Source: an uncultured Arenicella sp. (GTDB lineage: Bacteria > Pseudomonadota > Gammaproteobacteria > Arenicellales > Arenicellaceae). Taken from it: a stretch of DNA of 64,000 nt. Below the pieces are notes generated by a model that was given only the letters and a program-made list of their open reading frames with translations, ran no database searches and was not told the DNA's origin. The stretch spans positions 17,296 to 81,295 of the forward strand of contig CALAKU010000024.1 in the NCBI GenBank assembly GCA_937922925.1. Direction: 5' to 3'. Shown here piece by piece: positions 39,259-48,971 of this stretch (within the stretch, counting starts at the first letter, position 1; the number at the start of each line of letters is the position of its first letter). The position numbers and the translations under genes were made by a program.

Positions 39259-40584
39259 TCAATTTACTTCAACCGCGCCTACGTCACATTCTCCGGCTAA
39301 AGTAATAACTGCGATGGCGTCATTTTGAGCCACAATCGGGAGGCTAAGGCTGCCACCGTCACGCGGCTGGTCGCGCTGGTCTCGATTGGTACATATATCG
39401 ATGTTGCCAGTATCTAACGCTGGGCTATCGGCATCGGGTAAATGAGTTTGTGTATTACCACCATTGTCTGTGAGATTGCCAAGCATGGGGTCGATGGCTC
39501 TTGCGTTGTTTGAACAACCGCCGTTTTCAATAATGCTCGCTTGGTCAATCCTGAAAGTAGAATAGCCATCAATGCTGCAGTCAGGTCCCACACCAAATTC
39601 GCCGCCCATTATACTATTTGAAAAATTGACCGCTGAATTGGTGTATGTGACGCTGGCTTCACGTTGGATGTTGATATTGCTCGGTTGGTTGAAGTTGTTG
39701 CTGCGATTAGCATAAACCGTTGAGTTGCGAATATTGGTCGTGCTGCCGTAGATTCCGATACCGCCGACGTTGTTGGTTGACGTGTTTGACGACACTGTTG
39801 AATTAAGCAAAATTAAGCTGGTGTCTAAGCCCGAGGTGATTCCGGCGGCACTGCCATCAGAACGATTGCCGCTCACCGTCGTATTCTCAATTACCGCTCC
39901 GCCACCAAAGAGTACTTGAATGCCGGTCGAGTATTGCGCTCGATTGTCAGTGAACGAAGAGCTGTTGATAATAAAGTTGGAGTTGACACCTCGAAACCCA
40001 GCTCCGCCTCGATCAGCTTCATTACCATAGACCTCCACATTGTAGGCCTCCACTCGGCTCTCGACCGCATTCAATGCCGCGCCTCGGCTCGAGTAGTTTC
40101 CATACAGTTTGCTATTGGAAAGAATCAGTGTCGAGCTATTCAGCGCAACGGCTCCGCCATCGTTAGACGAGCTATTACCTTGCAGTGTCATCGAATCAAT
40201 ACTGACCGTCGAATTCGAAATATTGAATGCTCGGCTTCTCAAGGAACTGCTAATGTACGTGCCGTTTCCTTCTATCGAGACATTTAAATTTTCAATCGAA
40301 ATCTCTGAATTATCCAGATCAATGATTGGGGTGTCGTTACCTAGCGGGTCGATGACAATTCGATCGTTCACGCCGAATGCTTCACCTGTGTTGAAACAAC
40401 CGTTGTCTAAGGTCGGTTCACCAAGCAGCGCGATTGCTTCGCGTAATGAGCAGCCATCTACGGATACCGTGCTGTCTTCTTCGGTATTAACAGTGATTAA
40501 TGCCGCATGACTAATCGGGGTGGCGATTAAAGGACAGGCGCTAATGGCTAGCAATGCGCTATTGAGCCGATTTAAGGGAGGCAT
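39259..40584 (-). CDS. CSLREA-domain secreted right-handed beta-helix protein
   Basis: ITVNTEEDSTVSVDGCSLREAIALLGEP; repeated beta-helix rungs; NGGNTQTHLPDADSPALDTGN. Confidence 0.9.
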   Translation of the reverse strand: MPPLNRLNSALLAISACPLIATPISHAALITVNTEEDSTVSVDGCSLREAIALLGEPTLDNGCFNTGEAFGVNDRIVIDPLGNDTPIIDLDNSEISIENLNVSIEGNGTYISSSLRSRAFNISNSTVSIDSMTLQGNSSSNDGGAVALNSSTLILSNSKLYGNYSSRGAALNAVESRVEAYNVEVYGNEADRGGAGFRGVNSNFIINSSSFTDNRAQYSTGIQVLFGGGAVIENTTVSGNRSDGSAAGITSGLDTSLILLNSTVSSNTSTNNVGGIGIYGSTTNIRNSTVYANRSNNFNQPSNINIQREASVTYTNSAVNFSNSIMGGEFGVGPDCSIDGYSTFRIDQASIIENGGCSNNARAIDPMLGNLTDNGGNTQTHLPDADSPALDTGNIDICTNRDQRDQPRDGGSLSLPIVAQNDAIAVITLAGECDVGAVEVN

Positions 40585-40625
40585 GCGTTTTCTCTTTAAA
40601 GCTGGATTACTTGCATTTTCAAAAT

Positions 40626-40653
40626 AATACCACTAACTTGATTTGGTGGTATT
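40626..40653. promoter_or_regulatory. 8-bp inverted repeat in the divergent promoter region of the CSLREA gene and the giant repeat protein
   Basis: aataccac (40626-40633)/gtggtatt (40646-40653). Confidence 0.5.
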
Positions 40654-40808
40654 GCCGGGCTTAGATAAGATTCAATGAACGTTTTTTTAGCGAGGTTGGT
40701 TATATAAAAACTGTGTTCTCGACTAGTCCTTTTGTCGCATAGTTTTTATAGTTTTATGGGTTATTCTTGCTCAATAAAAAAAACGATAACAATAAATAAG
40801 GGTGAAAT

Positions 40809-43800
40809 ATGGGCAAATTTGAGGCGTCTATGAGGGCTGTCAGGGCGTTAGGGCAGCTTGTGTGTTTTGCAGTGGTACTGCTTAGCGGTTGTTTATTGCT
40901 GCCATCGACCGCCTCGGCGCAGGCCTTCACTTTAAGTGGATCAATCGAATTACCTGCTGGGCGCAGTGCGGATGAAGATATTTCATTTTCGGTGCAGGCG
41001 CGGCGCACTCCAACCTTTGTACTTGTATCATCGTCGCCGGCGGCCGACATCAGTGCTGGGACCACCTCCGCTGATTTTAGTATGACGATCAGCGATGCGC
41101 GCAACAATGGCGAGGATTGGACTCTCGTCTACTTTTGTAACTCCGGTTGTGAGGGTTTAGGCACACCGGGCGTCCACAACGAGGCCACCGGCACTCAATT
41201 GCTGATACCAGGATTTGAAGCAACTACATTTACTAGCGACACAACTGACATTGTATTTCCTATTTTAAAGGGCGACATCATCAGCGGGTCTATTTCATTG
41301 CCCAATGATCAAGTTGCACCTGCAGGTGGCTTGCAAGTTCGTGTTCGTCTTGTAAATACGGTGAACCCTTTTGAATTTGTTAACGGGCTTTTTCTCACTA
41401 TTCCCGAAAACGCAAATTCGGTGGATTACAGCATTACCTCAGATTTGAGCGATACCGACAATCGTTATCGAATCAGTTACGATTGCGATTCAAGTTGCGA
41501 AGGCTTGTATCTTGATCGAGGCTTTTCTGCCGGTGCCGCGACCGTGGTCGCAGAGAGTGATGCAGTGCTGGTCAATGGCGGCAGCGACGTATCGCCCATT
41601 AATCTCACCTTGCTTTCAGCTAGTCAAATCAGTGGTGAAGTGGTTATGCCAGACGAAGTGGCGACGCCGGCGGGAGGCCTAAGCTTACGAGTAAATGCAG
41701 TTGATGTCGATGATACATCGACGTCAATCTCACAGACGATCACCATCGACGAAAACTCGGATCGACAAAATTACTCCATTCCCATCCCTGGCAACACATC
41801 CGCAAGATGGTTAGTGACTTACTCTTGCAATAATGCCTGCGAGGGATTTTCCAGATTAGGAAATCGCTACAGCGATCAAGGCACGGTCACGGCATTCGAA
41901 GCCCAAACCTTGTTAACAGGCAGTTTGAGTTACGGCGATATTAACTTCAATGTGCTCGAAGAGCGCACCATCAGTGGCACGGTCTCTCTGCCCGGTGGAG
42001 CCGTCGCTGACGAAGATATTTCGGTTCAAGTATTTGTCAGTGACCAGAACGACATTGCTCAAGTCAATAGTACCGGGGTTACCATTTTGAGCGGAGAGTC
42101 GAGCGTTGCCTATGAATTAGAAATGCCAGACCTAGCCAATTTGGAAACCGACTATCGAGTTAGGTATTCCTGTAGTAGCTGCACACTATTTCAAACGTCT
42201 GGCTTTTACACCACTACCGGTACCGTCAGTAATTTTAGCGATTCAAGCACGGTTGCCGACGATGCTGATCAGAACAACATTGATCTCACTTTATTACCAC
42301 CAACTACCATCAGCGGTTCGATCAGTGTGCCCGGAGCCACACTCACTACGCCATTGATGATTGAGGTTGTGGCGCGCAATCGTCGCGATCCCAACGACAG
42401 ACAAGCCACACAAGTGACAGTGCCGGCCAACGATACAAATGCCGCGGCTTTCAGTGTGCCAATTTCATCGTCTGATCGAGATCAGTGGTTTATCAGTTAC
42501 GAGTGTCCGAATGGTTGCCCTGGGTTTTTACAACCGGCCTTTTTTGCCGCCGATAACGGGGCCACGGTTAACTCAGGCGACGCTGATGAATTTGAGGGCG
42601 GCACGGATGTCACAGGCATTCAATTTTCTCTATTAGCCTCAAGAAGGATCAGTGGCACCATCAGCTACCCCGACGACGTGCAACCACCAGCCGAAGGGGC
42701 CATGATCCAAATATCGGCGCGCGACGAGAACGTGACGACGACACCGTTTGTTATTGTTCAACAAACGGTTACCGTGTTGCCAAGTCAGGTTGCTGATCAG
42801 GCGGCGAGTATCGACTATGTTTTAGATACGGTGCCCGATGACAATGCGGCTTGGCGCGTTAGTTATTCCTGCTTGAGCGGCTGCGACGGAATCGTTGACG
42901 GCGGTTTTTACAGCAGCACAGGTACCGTCTCAAACTTTGGAGATATCACTCTTCTAGAAGTAGCTGATTTACCCTTCGACAATATCGATCTCGATCTGAT
43001 TAAAGCCGACACTATCAGCGGAACTTTGAGCTTAAACAGTGATCAAGTCGCTCCGGCGGCAGGCTTTCCGTTCAGAATCACCGTCGATTCTGGGCCTTCT
43101 ACGCCGATCTTTTTTGAATTCGTAACGATTGAAGATGGCCAAAACTCAGTCGATTACTCGGTTAAAACGATAAGCGATGACAATGTAAATTGGCGGGTGC
43201 AACACAGCTGCGCAGGCGATTGCGGCAGTAATGTAATCAGGGGCTTCTATGCTGGAGACACGACCACGCCGCTGCCAGACGAGTCGCTAGCTTTGTCGGG
43301 CGGCAACGACCACTTTGATATTAATATGGAAACCCTGGCCGCTTTTGAAATTTCAGGCATGGTGGCGTTACCGGCAAACGAAGTTGCGCCACTGGGAGGT
43401 TTTGAGGTCAGCATTGATGCTTTTGATTCGGTGAATCAAGAATTTTCTCAAATCCGCCCGACCATCCCACAGGGCATGAACTCAACCCCTTATAGCTTGC
43501 CGATTAACCCAGACGAATCCGCCCGTTGGCGAGTTCGATATTCGTGCTTTAACCAACCGCAATGTGTGGGTAAGCTGGATTCAGCCGACCATGTAGGTTC
43601 GCCTGTTGGAACCGGCGAAGGGCTTGCAACGCAATTTGTCGGGGGCCAAGATCATCCCAATGTGTTGTTGACCATACTGAACGGGCGAACCATCTCTGGG
43701 TCGGTAAGCTTACCCGGTGGCCAATTGGCGCAAGGCGAAGACGTTGTTTTGTCGGTAAGTGTGCTGCCCATGTCCGGCCCGTTTGTAAGCAGCGATTCAC

Positions 43801-45923
43801 GGCGGGTGGTGATTGAAGTGGGGCAAAATTCGGCCGACTACACATTAGACGCCAGTTTAGAGGCAAGCGAGCCTTGGATAGCCCGTTATCGGTGCGATAG
43901 CGGCTGCGGAAACTTTGTTGACCAAGGCTTTTTCTCAGCGAGCGGAACCCAATCTGATCAAAGCGCGGCAACGCCGCTTGGCCCGGATCAAGATCATCCA
44001 AATACCGATTTCACTTTACTGAATGCCGTCGAATTCTCTGGGTCGTTGAACTTGCCAGCGCCGGTTACGGGTGACGCCATCTTTCGTGTTATCGCCGAGC
44101 AAACGCAAAGCAATGAACGAGTTAGTCAAGTGCTTGAATTTGTAAATGGAAGCGACAGCATGGCCTTCATGCTTACTTTGCCTGCTCAAGACTCAACTGA
44201 GTGGCGACTGTCCTATTCGTGTGACGACAACTGCGATGGATTTGTTCGTGACGGTTTCTTAGGCGACGCAGGTACCGAATTAAATCAAGAGGATGCAAGG
44301 CTATTAAGCAGTGACGAAACCGTTAGCGGGCTTACTTTAAATGTAATTCAATCGTTTGAATTTGCCGGCACATTTCGTTTTCCAAACCTTGCGACGGTTC
44401 AGCAAGAAACCCCGGTTCAACTCACTATCGAAGGCACTACGGTCAGTGATTCGCAAATCATTCGAATTGCGCAAGGTGCCAATAGTGGTGCGTTTTCACT
44501 GATGCTTCCTGGTTCCGCCAGCGGCGAGGCGCTCATCTTAAGCTACGACTGCCTTGGTGATTGCCCAAGAACCAGCAGACAAGGTTTCTTTAACTCTACT
44601 GGTGGTGAATTTTTACAGGAAAATGCTGAAACCTTAGATTTTGACGCAAGCCTAGCTGCGATTGATTTTGTCGGCGCGCCGCAGATCGAATTGAGTGGTT
44701 CTATCAATATCAACCCCGATGATATAGATCTAGCCTCGGGCGATATTCGTTTTGAAGTGGTGCTTGATGACCTGAATTCAGAAAAATCCGAGGTGCTGAG
44801 CGTTGATGTGCTTAACGGACAAACCAGTGGAGATTTTGCCTTTTTCGTCGACCCTGATCCAAGCGTTGATTGGTTGATGAGTTATAGCTGTATTTCCGAG
44901 AGTGACGTTTGCCAGCCATTCTTTGACGGCTTTTATCGCAATTCAGCGCCAAGTAATGTCACCGTAAAGGAATCTGAGGTGACGCTTCTGCCTGCCGAAG
45001 TAGAGCGAACCGATCTCGACATGACGGTGCTCGCGTCCTTTACCGTGACCGGCAGCGTTAGCTTGCGACCTGAAGAGCTTGCCCCCGCGGGCGGTATTAC
45101 CCTATTGGTTGGATTGCAGCGTGATACGATGACGCAAGATCCAAGAGACAACATTTTTGTCAGGGCGTTTATACCAGAAGGCGAGAGAGTAGCGGCTTAC
45201 GAATCCAAAATATCACCGGACGCAGACACCGAATGGATCGCGTCCTATCAATGCGAGCTGGGTTGCGATGGTTTAATTCAACGAGGCTTTTTCTCAAGAA
45301 GTGGTACTCGACCCTTTTTGACCAGTGTGACTTTACTAGACGGCGGGCGAGATCATGCGAGCATTAATCTGCGAATTCTTGAAGGTGAAACCATCAGTGG
45401 CACTGTCTCTTTACTGCAAGGCGAAGTCGCCAGCGGTGGCGGCGTTGAGTTAGAGATTTCGGCCTTCGATGTGGCGGCCAATAGTGGGTTTGCAGAGCTT
45501 GATATTACTACCAGAATTCCGGCTGGGCAAAATTCTGCACCGTATTCAATTACCGTGCCAAGTAGCACCGCATCTCGCTGGCGGATAAGTTATCAATGCC
45601 AGATAACCTGTTTAGGCTACGCGCCGACGGGCATCTACAATTCCGCCGGTACTGTCATAAATACACAAGACGCCGAGCTTCTGGCTGGTGGTCAGGCTCG
45701 CGAAGGAATTGATATGCTGGTTCTTCACGAAGACGCCCAGCTGAATGATGACGACGGCGACGGTGTCTTAAACGATGCTGATAACTGCCAATTTATTCCT
45801 AACCAAGACCAAGCTGACAGCAATCGAAATGGGCTTGGTGACCTTTGTGACGACGAAGGAGACGCACCACTGTGCGTGCCTATCCGCGCGACCAATGGAG
45901 CGATCGCCTTGATTTGCGTATAA
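40809..45923 (+). CDS. 1704-aa secreted protein with ~14 tandem ~110-aa beta-rich Cys-pair repeats and C-terminal thrombospondin type-3-like segment
   Basis: Signal-like N-terminus; recurring ISG(T/S)(V/I)SLP ... W(R)VSY(S/D)C..(G)C(D/E)G ... G(F/Y)(Y/F)SS(T)GT; tail DDDGDGVLNDADNCQFIPNQDQADSNRNGLGDLCDD. Confidence 0.9.
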   Translation: MGKFEASMRAVRALGQLVCFAVVLLSGCLLLPSTASAQAFTLSGSIELPAGRSADEDISFSVQARRTPTFVLVSSSPAADISAGTTSADFSMTISDARNNGEDWTLVYFCNSGCEGLGTPGVHNEATGTQLLIPGFEATTFTSDTTDIVFPILKGDIISGSISLPNDQVAPAGGLQVRVRLVNTVNPFEFVNGLFLTIPENANSVDYSITSDLSDTDNRYRISYDCDSSCEGLYLDRGFSAGAATVVAESDAVLVNGGSDVSPINLTLLSASQISGEVVMPDEVATPAGGLSLRVNAVDVDDTSTSISQTITIDENSDRQNYSIPIPGNTSARWLVTYSCNNACEGFSRLGNRYSDQGTVTAFEAQTLLTGSLSYGDINFNVLEERTISGTVSLPGGAVADEDISVQVFVSDQNDIAQVNSTGVTILSGESSVAYELEMPDLANLETDYRVRYSCSSCTLFQTSGFYTTTGTVSNFSDSSTVADDADQNNIDLTLLPPTTISGSISVPGATLTTPLMIEVVARNRRDPNDRQATQVTVPANDTNAAAFSVPISSSDRDQWFISYECPNGCPGFLQPAFFAADNGATVNSGDADEFEGGTDVTGIQFSLLASRRISGTISYPDDVQPPAEGAMIQISARDENVTTTPFVIVQQTVTVLPSQVADQAASIDYVLDTVPDDNAAWRVSYSCLSGCDGIVDGGFYSSTGTVSNFGDITLLEVADLPFDNIDLDLIKADTISGTLSLNSDQVAPAAGFPFRITVDSGPSTPIFFEFVTIEDGQNSVDYSVKTISDDNVNWRVQHSCAGDCGSNVIRGFYAGDTTTPLPDESLALSGGNDHFDINMETLAAFEISGMVALPANEVAPLGGFEVSIDAFDSVNQEFSQIRPTIPQGMNSTPYSLPINPDESARWRVRYSCFNQPQCVGKLDSADHVGSPVGTGEGLATQFVGGQDHPNVLLTILNGRTISGSVSLPGGQLAQGEDVVLSVSVLPMSGPFVSSDSRRVVIEVGQNSADYTLDASLEASEPWIARYRCDSGCGNFVDQGFFSASGTQSDQSAATPLGPDQDHPNTDFTLLNAVEFSGSLNLPAPVTGDAIFRVIAEQTQSNERVSQVLEFVNGSDSMAFMLTLPAQDSTEWRLSYSCDDNCDGFVRDGFLGDAGTELNQEDARLLSSDETVSGLTLNVIQSFEFAGTFRFPNLATVQQETPVQLTIEGTTVSDSQIIRIAQGANSGAFSLMLPGSASGEALILSYDCLGDCPRTSRQGFFNSTGGEFLQENAETLDFDASLAAIDFVGAPQIELSGSININPDDIDLASGDIRFEVVLDDLNSEKSEVLSVDVLNGQTSGDFAFFVDPDPSVDWLMSYSCISESDVCQPFFDGFYRNSAPSNVTVKESEVTLLPAEVERTDLDMTVLASFTVTGSVSLRPEELAPAGGITLLVGLQRDTMTQDPRDNIFVRAFIPEGERVAAYESKISPDADTEWIASYQCELGCDGLIQRGFFSRSGTRPFLTSVTLLDGGRDHASINLRILEGETISGTVSLLQGEVASGGGVELEISAFDVAANSGFAELDITTRIPAGQNSAPYSITVPSSTASRWRISYQCQITCLGYAPTGIYNSAGTVINTQDAELLAGGQAREGIDMLVLHEDAQLNDDDGDGVLNDADNCQFIPNQDQADSNRNGLGDLCDDEGDAPLCVPIRATNGAIALICV

Positions 45924-45965
45924 GGTAATCTTGATAAGATTAGATTTTGGCCGGAATATTATTGC

Positions 45966-46045
45966 GAAGATTGGTGTGGATGATGGTGCAAATATTGGTG
46001 AAAGTATGAAAGTATTGGTGCGAATATAGGATGAAAGTATCGTGC
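45966..46045. repeat. Degenerate direct repeats after the giant repeat gene
   Basis: Recurring attggtg / gcgaatat / gaaagtat words in gatgatggtgcaaatattggtgaaagtatgaaagtattggtgcgaatataggatgaaagtat. Confidence 0.6.
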
Positions 46046-46189
46046 TTCAGCTCGATGCCGCCCGTTAACGGCTCGCGCATTAAGCCTAGCAGGCCAGATT
46101 GTTCAAAACGTCAGATGAGCTTGGTTTGCAAGCGGCATGTCTACGGTTGCACCAAAACCCATCTTAACCGGGGTGTTTAAACAGCGGTT

Positions 46190-46510
46190 CTAATGAGGTA
46201 GGTGTCTAGAATGTAGTGCTTGATTTTGCCATTCAATAACAGAATCATCTCTCGAGTCTTCTAGGCTCTGTCGACAGCTGGCGATTTCATTTTCGGATAA
46301 ATTCAGGGAAACCAATATTTTATTAAATAGCTCGTTTAGTTGATCGTCATCGGTGGCGATTGCAATCGAACCCATCTTGAAAAGAATGGCGTGATCATGC
46401 AGTTTTAAATACGAAATCTTCCTTGTTTTCGCGATCCGCACAAAATTGCTCATCAAGCTAACTGTTGCAGCACTCAAGCGAAAATTATGGACATAGGCAA
46501 TATTCACCAT
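46190..46510 (-). CDS. Small hypothetical protein
   Basis: 106-aa ORF; no recognised family; upstream ATGGACTATAGTC element. Confidence 0.6.
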   Translation of the reverse strand: MVNIAYVHNFRLSAATVSLMSNFVRIAKTRKISYLKLHDHAILFKMGSIAIATDDDQLNELFNKILVSLNLSENEIASCRQSLEDSRDDSVIEWQNQALHSRHLPH

Positions 46511-46569
46511 TGTTCCATACTCCTATTTTTTACCAACCCAAGATCACTATACGTGGTTCGCTCGAGCGT

Positions 46570-46582
46570 GACTATAGTCCAT
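46570..46582 (-). promoter_or_regulatory. ATGGACTATAGTC element upstream of the 106-aa gene
   Basis: Reverse complement of gactatagtccat; identical to 34947-34959. Confidence 0.55.
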
Positions 46583-46708
46583 ACGTCTTAGTCCGAGCCG
46601 GTAAAGGCAGTGATTGCCTGCCGTTGAGCCCCTGATAGCCAACTATTAACTGAATGACACACGCTTATTGATTGATCCAGCATGTGCGATACTTTGCTCA
46701 CCGGCTAA

Positions 46709-48178
46709 TTGCGTCAAAATAAGATTGTGAATATCCCCCATAGGTCTACTTGCCTAAATCGGCTTGCTCTATTCTCGCTGTTATTCGCCTTAGTTTTAGC
46801 GCCCGCATTAAGGGCTCAAAGCAGCCCGGAACAAGCCGACAAGCGTTCTCAGGCAACCGCCGTTTTAGTTGAAGAGCCCTCAGCGCTAGAAAAAGAGCCC
46901 TCAGCGCAAGCACAAGAGCCCTCAGCGCAAGCACAAGAGCCCTTAGCGCTAGAACAAGAGCCCTTAGCGCAACAAAAAGAACCTTCAGCGCAAGAACAAG
47001 CCCCCCCAGCTGAGCAACAACCGCTCTCTTTACTGGGCGACTCGATCGAGCCAGGGTCTTCCAAGATTTTAACTTGGGCGCTTGAGAGTGGATTTTCAGA
47101 TGTCTCTGCCCCGGCTTCTGTGTTAGTGGTCAATGGCTTACAGCCGGGGCCAACCATGTGTCTTACTGCGGCGGTCCATGGGGATGAATTAAATGGCATT
47201 GAAATCGTTCGCCGAGTCGTTTACGAATTAGATGCGCAAAAGCTTTCAGGTGCGGTAATCGCAGTCCCTATTGTTAACTTAGAAGGCTTCAAAAGGGCGA
47301 CTCGTTACTTGCCAGACCGACGTGATTTGAATCGTTATTTCCCCGGTCGTGCCAATGGCAGTTTTGCGTCGCGTATTGCATTCTCCTTTTTTGGCGAGGT
47401 GATTTCGCATTGCGACTTTCTGATTGATGTTCATACGGGGTCGCTCGATCGCACGAATTTGCCGCAAATACGGGCCAATCTAACCGATGAAAAAGTCGCT
47501 GATTTGGCTGGCAGAATGGGGTCTATTGTGGTGCTGCAAAGTAACGGTCGCGTTGGCACACTGCGTCGAGCTGCGACTGATGCGGGTATTCCGGCGGTGA
47601 CCTTTGAGACCGGTGCTCCGAATAATCTACAAAAAAAAGCAGTAGAAGAGGGTGTTAAAACCATCAACGCCGCACTACGTTCACTAGGCTTAACCGCTGC
47701 TTCGTTTTGGTTACGTAGCAAAGAGCCGATTTATTATCGCTCGCGCTGGATTCGGGCCAGTCAAGGCGGCATTTTGTTCAGCAAGGTGGCCTTGGGCGAT
47801 AGCGTTAAGGAAGGCACGGTATTGGGCTTATTGAGTAACCCTATTACCAACAAGACAGCCGAAGTCATATCGACGATGGAGGGGCGAGTCATTGGTATGG
47901 CGCTTAATCAAATTGTCTACCCAGGCTACGCGGCCTATCACATCGGATTGAAGTCGTCAGCGGTCGAGGCAAGCGAGCCAATGGATGAAAGCGACCTAGA
48001 GAAAGATATTGCTGTCGAACAATTACCGAGCCCTGATTTGCCCGCCTCACTACCGGCTGCAAACGCGCCCATTGTTGATTCGCAAGAGCCATCAGCAACC
48101 GTCAGCGACGACAGCGGTGTTGAAGAGGCGACCACCATTGAAGAAATGGAGTTGCCCACAGCTAAAGAGAAAAACTAA
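46709..48178 (+). CDS. Succinylglutamate desuccinylase/aspartoacylase (M14-like) family exported protein with N-terminal heptapeptide repeats
   Basis: PGPTMCLTAAVHGDELNGIEIVRRV; DLNRYFPGR; CDFLIDVHTGSLDRTNLPQIRANL; TTG start uncertain. Confidence 0.87.
   Translation: MRQNKIVNIPHRSTCLNRLALFSLLFALVLAPALRAQSSPEQADKRSQATAVLVEEPSALEKEPSAQAQEPSAQAQEPLALEQEPLAQQKEPSAQEQAPPAEQQPLSLLGDSIEPGSSKILTWALESGFSDVSAPASVLVVNGLQPGPTMCLTAAVHGDELNGIEIVRRVVYELDAQKLSGAVIAVPIVNLEGFKRATRYLPDRRDLNRYFPGRANGSFASRIAFSFFGEVISHCDFLIDVHTGSLDRTNLPQIRANLTDEKVADLAGRMGSIVVLQSNGRVGTLRRAATDAGIPAVTFETGAPNNLQKKAVEEGVKTINAALRSLGLTAASFWLRSKEPIYYRSRWIRASQGGILFSKVALGDSVKEGTVLGLLSNPITNKTAEVISTMEGRVIGMALNQIVYPGYAAYHIGLKSSAVEASEPMDESDLEKDIAVEQLPSPDLPASLPAANAPIVDSQEPSATVSDDSGVEEATTIEEMELPTAKEKN
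46874..47020. repeat. Seven 21-bp tandem units encoding EPSAQxQ heptapeptides
   Basis: EPSALEK EPSAQAQ EPSAQAQ EPLALEQ EPLAQQK EPSAQEQ APPAEQQ. Confidence 0.95.
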
Positions 48179-48241
48179 ACCTTCGGCACGAACTGGTACA
48201 CTCTTGCCTTTGATAAGAAGAATAATCGTTACTAGATATCC

Positions 48242-48970
48242 ATGCCTATCATGACTCAGATACGGCGGGTTGCATTAAGTTTTGGCTTAATGACATTGGC
48301 CGCCTGCACAACTTTAGAAACAAACACCGACGAGTTGCAATCGCCGAGTGTTCAAGAGCAATTAGATGACCTTGGCGAGCGCCTGAGTTCGTTGAGCGAT
48401 GGTCTGGATTCGCAATACCAATCAATTTGCAAAGAGCAAAATGCCGAACTTGAATCTGAGTTAAAAAAGAACGAGTCACGCATCAGCAAGTTACGTAAAG
48501 AAAATTCCAGTTTGGAAAAAAGTTGCGCTGAGAAAACGCCATTGTTGTTCGGCAATCAGATTGTGGTTGGTGAAATCGAAAATATTACCTTGGTTGAAGA
48601 GGGTTTTAGTAGTTCTGCCCGGATCGACACAGGTGCCGAGACTTCGTCTTTAGGCGTCTACGATTTACGAGCATTTGAACGCGATGGCAAACAGTGGGTT
48701 CGATTCAAGTTAGAGAACAAAAAGTCGGCCGCAAGTTTCGAGTATCGTGTGCGTGGTAGAGCCAGAATTAAACAGAGCGCCATTAGTGAAGGCGATGAGC
48801 GATACGAGATTCGATTGTCGATTCGACTGGGCGATAAAACCTATGCGCGCCAAATATTTAATCTCTCGGATCGCAGTTTTCTTGAACATCAAATTCTAAT
48901 TGGCCGCAGCTTTTTGACCGACGTGGCGGTTGTTGATACTGCTTCCCGATATCGTTTGGGGCGCAAATAA
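48242..48970 (+). CDS. RimK-associated retropepsin-like 'ATP-dependent zinc protease' family lipoprotein
   Basis: Lipobox-like LMTLAACTT; SSARIDTGAETSSLGVYDLRAFERDGKQWVRFKL; LIGRSFLTDVAVVD. Confidence 0.87.
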   Translation: MPIMTQIRRVALSFGLMTLAACTTLETNTDELQSPSVQEQLDDLGERLSSLSDGLDSQYQSICKEQNAELESELKKNESRISKLRKENSSLEKSCAEKTPLLFGNQIVVGEIENITLVEEGFSSSARIDTGAETSSLGVYDLRAFERDGKQWVRFKLENKKSAASFEYRVRGRARIKQSAISEGDERYEIRLSIRLGDKTYARQIFNLSDRSFLEHQILIGRSFLTDVAVVDTASRYRLGRK

Positions 48971-48971
48971 A

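Noticed and set aside
43549-44001. 150-aa antisense ORF inside the giant repeat gene
   Set aside because: Sense repeats continue through it with conserved motifs
46849-47199. Minus-strand ORF with Cys-rich CSCAEGSFCCAKGSCSSAKGSCACAEGS repeats, resembling a metal-binding peptide
   Set aside because: It is the antisense reading of the EPSAQxQ heptad repeat in the well-supported M14-family gene; periodicity comes from the 21-bp repeat
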